Shown here: positions 57,987 to 64,000 of the stretch, piece after piece
How positions within the stretch are numbered: position 1 is the first letter of the stretch
How the letters are laid out: each line of letters begins with the position of its first letter
Position numbers and translations under genes: made by a program
The notes under the pieces: generated by a model
What the model saw: the letters and a program-made list of their open reading frames with translations, nothing else
Told to the model about the DNA's origin: nothing
Database searches by the model: none
DNA from: Pyrenula massariospora
Lineage: Eukaryota; Ascomycota; Eurotiomycetes; Pyrenulales; Pyrenulaceae
Length of the DNA: 64,000 bases
Assembly (NCBI GenBank): GCA_021030905.1
Contig: JAGFMI010000007.1
Location: 558,001-622,000 of the forward strand
Reading direction: 5' to 3'

Positions 57987-60900
57987 CTACTTCTCTGGCG
58001 TCCCATTGCTCATCACAGTCTTCCACTCCATCGCCTCCCTCAACCTCTCCCTTACCTTCTCGGCCTTCTCCTCCATCGCCTCCACATCCCCGCATTCCTT
58101 CCTTTTCACATACCACGCCTTTTCTTTCGCCAAACACGCGAGATCCCACGCAGTCAGTCCCTCCTCATCCGCTTTGACACCCACGTCTGCGCCGAGGTCC
58201 AGGAGAAGCTCCACAACCTCACAGTTCTCCACATCCGCCGCCCAGTGCAGCGGCGTCCTACCCGCGTCGTTGCGCGCATCGATGTCTGCACCTGCGTCAA
58301 CGAGCATCTGCACCTGCTCCGTGGTGCCTCTCGCGGCCGCAGAGTGGATAGGCTGGCTACCATTCTTGAGGCGAAGGGTTATGTCGGCCGCATGGTCTTG
58401 GATGAGCAAGCGGAGGGCCGTGGGGTTGGGGCATCCAGCTGCGACGTGACAGGCGGAGAATCCTTCGTCGTCTTGCAGGTTGACTGTGGCGCCGGCGTTG
58501 ACGAGGGCGGTGAGGATCTCGACGTTGCCCTTTTCGGCGGCGAGCATGAGCGGGATGCTGGGCTTACTTCTTTGAAGAATCGTGCCAACTTTGTTTGGGT
58601 CCGCCCCCTTTTCGAGCAGGAGATGTACGATGTCGATTGCTTCTTCCCAAATGGCGAAGAGTAACGGAGTACCACATGTCGAGGGAAGAGGTGGACAGGC
58701 GAGTGCCCCAGAGCCGATTAATTTCTGTGCAAGCTCGTGTTTGCCGGTTCTGATAGCAGCTGAGAGCGGGGTGTCGTAGGCAGCCATAGGTGGCCAGCAG
58801 TTGCCGTGGATGACTGCACCTCCCCAAGAGCCAGGATCACTATGTACTGTGGGAGAGGCATTGACGTTAACGCCATAAGACAATAATAGGTTAACGATAG
58901 GTAAATGACCACTCCGTATTGCTTCGGTTAAGGGATGAGTCTGTGTCTGTCCTTCTAGTGGAACAGCATTGTCCAGTAAGTATCTGACGATGCCAACAGA
59001 GCCACCGAATGCAGCAGCTTGCAGTATAGATATCTCAGAATCGGGTTTCCGATAATGGATATCGGCGCCGAGCTCGAGCAATAACTCGAATTCTCTCAGA
59101 TTTCCGTGACATACGGCACTGACGAGGCATGGTTGTGTATCAGCTCCATGTTGGACGAAGAGATCCACGAAGTCCCGACGCCCAGCCCAGATGGCTGTCT
59201 GTAGCGTCCGAGAGTACTTGCCCGCATCCATTTGAGCTCCCGCCTGGATCAGGACTTTGGCAATTTCTAGATTGCCTCCGGAGACTGACTCTTGGAGAGC
59301 TGTTGAATAACCGGAATTCAAGTTCGCGTCTGCTCCATAGGCAAGTATCTTCTTCACCATTGACAGATGACCGCTAAGGGCGGCAGATTGCAGCGCTCGA
59401 GGGTGGTCACTCACCCCGCCCTCTTCATCGATATTTGCGACTTTAGTCAAAGTCTCGGAGAACAGGCTCTCATCGCCAACTCTGGCAGCATAACGAAGAG
59501 TTTCACCATCAGTAATCCCATACTTCAGCAACTCTCGGAGAATCTCCTTGTAACCAAGCGCGGCAGCAAACCACTGACTTTGAGCAAACCCGCTGGATTG
59601 AGGTCTGATAAGCGCCGAGCAGCCATCGCTGTTCGTGTCGTGGATGCGTTGGTGCTGCAGCATAGCTCTGACAATGTCGATCCTGCCGATTTGAACCGCC
59701 GCAGCAAGTGCAGTACAGGGCCGTCCTTTCATGGAGTGATAGTCCTGGGCCCCGTGATCCAAGAGTAAGTTGCAGATATCGAGGTGGCCTCCGCTTGCTG
59801 CGAGAAACAGTGGGTCGTCACGTCGATCGCTTAACCCTCGACGAGATATATGGACGTCAGCCTTCGCCTCTAGAAGAATTCTGACGACTTCTGTGTGTCC
59901 AGCGGCAGCCGCGGCAGCGATGGCAGAACGGGCATTTCCCCCTTCAGCGTTCACGTCCGCTTTAGCCTCGAGCAGATACCCTACAATTGCTACATGTCCA
60001 TAAGCTGCTGCTGCTTGCAGTGCATGGCCGTAGATGCCGCATTTGACATTGGGATCTGCGCCTTGTTCTAGAAGGCGTTTTACTATGGTCTCTAGACCAC
60101 TGTAAGCGGCGCAGTATAGTGGCGTGATCGCCTCCTGGTCGTTATTTTTTCCCCTGTCCAGATAGATCTTACCACGACCATTATCGAGCCAAGGCTTGTC
60201 GATCGGACACCACCGGAGCCAGATGCTGAAGTTGTTAGAATCAGCATCGAACATAGCCATTAGTCTTTGCTGTGCTTCTCGTGAATTCCAATCTTCGCCC
60301 CGCGACCGTTGCTTGTGCTTCAGCCAGGAAGAAGCGGCATAGGGCATGAATGGTGCTACCTCTGTAGCATCATCCCGGTTCTGCTCCGCAAATTGTTGGA
60401 TGTAGACCAAGCATGAATTAGCCAGCCATGAATGTACCAAAGGACCTTCAAGCGCACGGTCGGCGGAATGGCTATCCTGTATGGTCTGAGAACGTAGGAA
60501 TTCTAGCACGGAGAAGTGTGCGAGCTTGATGAACACAGTTTCGCTTCTATCTGCTTGGTCAGTATCGCGATATGTCATTACCAAACTGGAACAAGAGTCC
60601 AAAAATCCCTCGACGTCGAAAAGTTCAAGGTTGGCGTCGATGAAAGGTTCTTCGGAGTCCTCTAAATTGATGGCAATTGCGCGTGTAAGCTCGAAAAGGG
60701 ACAACTAGAGCTCACTATTAATATGATTGAAGACAATGATGTCAGATTCATACTGGTCTCAAGCTGCATGCGATCCAGCGGACGACATTCCGCACAGACT
60801 GGCCACTCGCCGCTTCCAGTTTCCTAAATTCTCGAAGGTAGTGACTCTCGAGGGACTCCGGCAGATTGCGCAGCTTCTCCTGGACTCCGGCCGCCGTAAC

Positions 60901-62469
60901 GCATTTCTTTAACGCATTTAGTTGGCAGCTGATCCAATAAAAGCTGTAAGATGTGAGTAGACACCGAGAACCACACAAATTTCGGACTTACGAGCCACAT
61001 GCTTTCGCTAGCAAAGTTCTTTCGACCTCAGTCCTCAACGTTAGAGGCCATCGCTTGAAAGCAGAAGTGCCGAATAGCTGGCCATGAACTGCCGTTAGCA
61101 TATCAGCATTGGCTGCTTGATCTCCTATTGCAAGGTGTAGAGCTCCCATGTCGGAGAACGTCTTTCGCACTTGTTCAAGCTCTCTACCTGAAACTAGAAG
61201 ATGCGTCCTCTGCTTTTCCGTCTCCAAGATTTTTGACAAGAACTCCATCATGTCGTTAATCTCAATGAACTCTTGGCACTCGTCCAAGGCGTCCAGAATG
61301 ATGAAAATTCGGCTTAAATTTTGCGCCATGGACTTATAGAGACGGCGCCATTCTTTTTCTGTGTCGAGTCTGTCCTTACTTCGATATCGAAAGTGCATAT
61401 CGAGGTCTTCTGGCACACCTGGAACTTGAAGCACCAGCTGTTGTACGAAGGTCTTGTACAGGGTAGTGATATCTAGTGGCTGGTAGTCTGACCCATCCAG
61501 GTAGAAGTAGATCAGAGCCACATCATTCTTTATAGAGCACTCTAATTTGATGTCATCGATGAGGCGCGAACTAATAAAGTCAGCGCTGCTCAGCACCTCG
61601 GCGATCGAAATTACCAGAGCACCGTCTTCCCGCTACCGGCTGCAAGATTTAAGCATCCTGTAATAATTGGGGCAGGGGGAATATACCATTGCCACTCAAC
61701 CACAGTAGCGAGCCGGCCTTGTTCTTCCATTCAACGTATGTGTCGTGGTTCAATGCCCAATCACCAGTCCCATTGGCACGTTTACTGCAATGCTCTTGAT
61801 GTCTGGGTCCCATGTCCCGCCCACAGATCTTCGAAATGATGTCCGCTTTAGCTTCATCTGAAAGCGGCATTAGACTCGGTGCTTGGTATGATAGAAGAGC
61901 AGGACCTACCTTCTGCTGCCTGTTCCATGGAATCTGCCAGACGTGAAAATCGTTGATGCATGGCAGGAATTGGCAGCGTATTGGCAAGGACTTGGACCAT
62001 ATTCTGGCTAGTAGATGTTAGAGATGTTGCAACGCGTGGGGCTGTCAGCCTACGCGTTTTCGGCAGACAATGCAAGTTGCAAAGTGGACTTGATCCTCGC
62101 CAGGGCGGCTAGCCGGGCGTCCACCTCTTTCTGCTTAAGCGGCCACAGCAGAGGAACCGATTTCGACTTTGGGTCTTTTTCGAGCTTCAAAGTCTTCTTC
62201 AGATCGTTCAGCTCCGACAGGCATTTCTGCAGAGGTACATCATGTCCGGTGACCGCCTTGAGCGCTGGCAGGGCTGCGTTATCGCTCCCTTCCGCTGCAT
62301 CAATCAGCTGCTCAACAACGGCGCGAACACTTATGATCTCGTCTAATATGCGTGAGATATCTCGCCGAGCGCCCTTTACACCTGCACGATACTCATAGCA
62401 AACGCTCACAAGCTTCGAGGATATCTGCAAGATCGCTAAAAGTGTGCCAACGAGGCCCACAGGATCCAT
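57987..62469 (-). CDS. NACHT-ankyrin STAND (NLR-like) receptor
   Basis: Six exons are proposed (62469-62054, 62007-61910, 61857-61687, 61639-60992, 60943-60754, 60704-57987), total about 1410 residues. The N-terminal domain (MDPVGLVGTLLAILQISSKL onward) matches the helical N-termini of fungal STAND proteins, possibly HeLo-like. The NACHT ATPase has Walker A NAGSGKT, formed across the third splice join, and Walker B FIILDALDECQ. A winged-helix-like link (HFSVLEFLRSQ) follows, then about 19 ankyrin repeats (PLHWAADVENCEVVELLLDL is a good example) to the C-terminus. STAND proteins bind a ligand through the repeats and oligomerise by NACHT, and in fungi can trigger heterokaryon incompatibility or immunity-like death. 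Just after Walker A the open frame changes and I see no good intron there, so the gene may be inactive or the sequence may contain an error. No partner effector gene is adjacent. Confidence 0.82.
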
Positions 62470-64000
62470 CTCGATTATACAAGGAAACAGCCTGAGGTAC
62501 CATGGAAATCCACAGAAGGCGTGACAGAAGTATATTCAAAGCATACTGCCATAAAAGCTTTCACTCGGCGAGGGCCGTACGGTCTAAAAGAGACTGCCCC
62601 GATCGCGTCAAAGTAACATGACTGAAGCGTCCGATGCGGTGGCGTGCACGTTGTACCTGGAGTTTTGGCATGCGAAGGAGGTCTTTGGAATGCAAAGGAG
62701 CGAACCCTAGCTCAATTGTTATGAAAAAGCCTACGGAGGTTTTAATAAGAGTGCGGCTTGAAGTCATAGCTTGGGTTGAAACAGCGAGTAGAATGCTCGG
62801 GTCTGGGGGCGGCGGAAGGTCTTGGCAAAGATCAGGCAGCAGGAAACCTTGTAGCTACCCCATATTCTAGCATATATGCCCCAACAAGAATATTAGTCCT
62901 ACTTTGGCTTGCATTAAACCTGGCCCGGGAAGTGGCGGATCGAAACTGGGTTGGCAAACACAGAATTGATTTGCTCTTGGTCTCCGGCCTTTTATGCCAG
63001 CGTAGGGCACAGCCGATGCCCAGACCCTCCGGCCCGAAGCGCCCCCAAAGTGCCCCACGAGAAGGCAGAGATATGAAACATTAGTGCAGCTCGCGTCAGC
63101 TGTTCAGGCATCAGCTTAGCCTCGGCTCGGGGTAATCCAGCAGCTCCCTAGGACAGTGATCATACCTGGAATCCAAGGGGGATAAATCCTACTTCCTGCT
63201 TGGGAGTGATGACATCGTGGCGGGATTGCCTCTCTAGTCAGTCTTGAGGAGAACCTTAGGACTAAGTTCAAGAGCTCTTTCTTCTACGCAATTCTGATAG
63301 CATGCAAAAAATGGTCTAGAAGAGTCTCATCTCGGGATTCTAATACCATTCGACTTAGGCCGAACGCACACGACCAGTGTCATGGTTTTGTCATTTCAAG
63401 GAAATCCATTTTCGTCCACCGTGCCCAAGCATCAGTCACTAACCTCGCGTACACGCGAAGGACCTTGCTTAGTGAAGAATCTGTCTCTCGATTGCTTACA
63501 GACCATTCTCACAGAAAAAAGGATTCAAGCTGATTGTCGCGGCTGAGCCTTGCTGCTCTCAGGGTAAGCAAAAATAGAGAGTTGCGTCAAGGCGACGCTT
63601 CTAAGATGCGCATAGGTGTAGAAATAGATTACTTCATACTTCGATTCGCACATAGTCAAGCTTGTGCTCATTAATGTCGTCGCCAGTCGGTCTTTTTCGT
63701 TTACACATTTTACGGCTAATATTTGGATCAGTATTCTGGTCTAGTCCTCTTTTTTCTAAGCCATGCACTTTCGACAGGTCGTTCCTCGAGATATGCTTCG
63801 TCCGCAGAACGAGATGATTTTAAGTGTCGGAAAGACTAATTTAGAGCATTCAAGGCCTACAGAATGCGCTGTTTGGAAGCTCACTTAGCCATGAAAGAGA
63901 TATTCAAAGATCGAAATGTTCTACCTTAGCCATTGAAAAGGTATAGCAGCTATCTGTGACCTGACTCCGCTACTTTAATATTGTGAAAACCGATCAATTT
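62470..64000. other. Terminal intergenic region, no gene seen
   Basis: The STAND receptor promoter must lie near 62470-62900. The remaining kilobase has only short frames without domains. A gene on the far side of the window edge cannot be judged. Confidence 0.5.

Overview
The window reads as nuclear DNA of a filamentous ascomycete (Pezizomycotina). Genes are split by many short GT..AG introns of about 45-125 bases, often with CTNAC/CTGAC-like branch motifs. They lie on both strands with no operon logic. The families present are typical of these fungi: DHA2-type MFS pumps, multi-exon P450s, a fungal rhodopsin-domain (SAT4-like) membrane protein, a NACHT-ankyrin STAND receptor and a fungal copper amine oxidase. 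The exact class cannot be fixed by eye. I saw no tRNA, rRNA, CRISPR array or recognisable retroelement.

Layout. 0-8 kb: a CRIB-domain protein (1567-3998, +) and a TMCO4/DUF726-type membrane alpha/beta-hydrolase (4820-7162, +). 8.6-12 kb: gene-like patches in changing frames, probably a decayed gene, including a SUMO-interaction-like motif. 12.7-26.3 kb: an accessory island with P450 A (-), a DHA2 MFS transporter (+), P450 B (-), a seven-helix rhodopsin-domain protein (-) and P450 C (+, ten exons), separated by long empty stretches. 26.9-27.6 kb: a patch of diverged inverted repeats that looks like a dead TIR element. 28-46.6 kb: a mainly housekeeping block with importin-13-like karyopherin (-), an unknown 555-residue protein (-), aminopeptidase P (+), vitamin B6 synthase PDX1 (-), ORC2 (-), argJ (+) and Sec61 alpha (-). 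48-51 kb: a large coiled-coil protein (+). 53.5-57.2 kb: copper amine oxidase (-) and a BTB/T1 protein with an S-E-Q/S-E-H-P repeat (-). 58-62.5 kb: a six-exon NACHT-ankyrin STAND receptor (-). The last 1.5 kb is empty.

How parts may work together. P450 A and the MFS transporter diverge from a shared 740-bp interval, and the transporter converges on P450 B. P450s A and B have matching intron positions and phases, and exons 2 and 3 of identical length (382 and 236 nt), so they are duplicates. With P450 C and the rhodopsin-domain protein nearby this resembles a tailoring/export set for a small molecule, but no PKS, NRPS, terpene cyclase or regulator is in the window. P450 A has lost the usual residues in both the I-helix and the haem loop while its reading frame is intact. 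The other genes act in unrelated core processes.

A structural theme cuts across families. In about nine genes the sense strand is C-rich and then switches to G-rich shortly before the stop codon, while several other genes lack the switch. All exon joins were worked out by eye from splice signals, frame and protein-family continuity, without transcript data.
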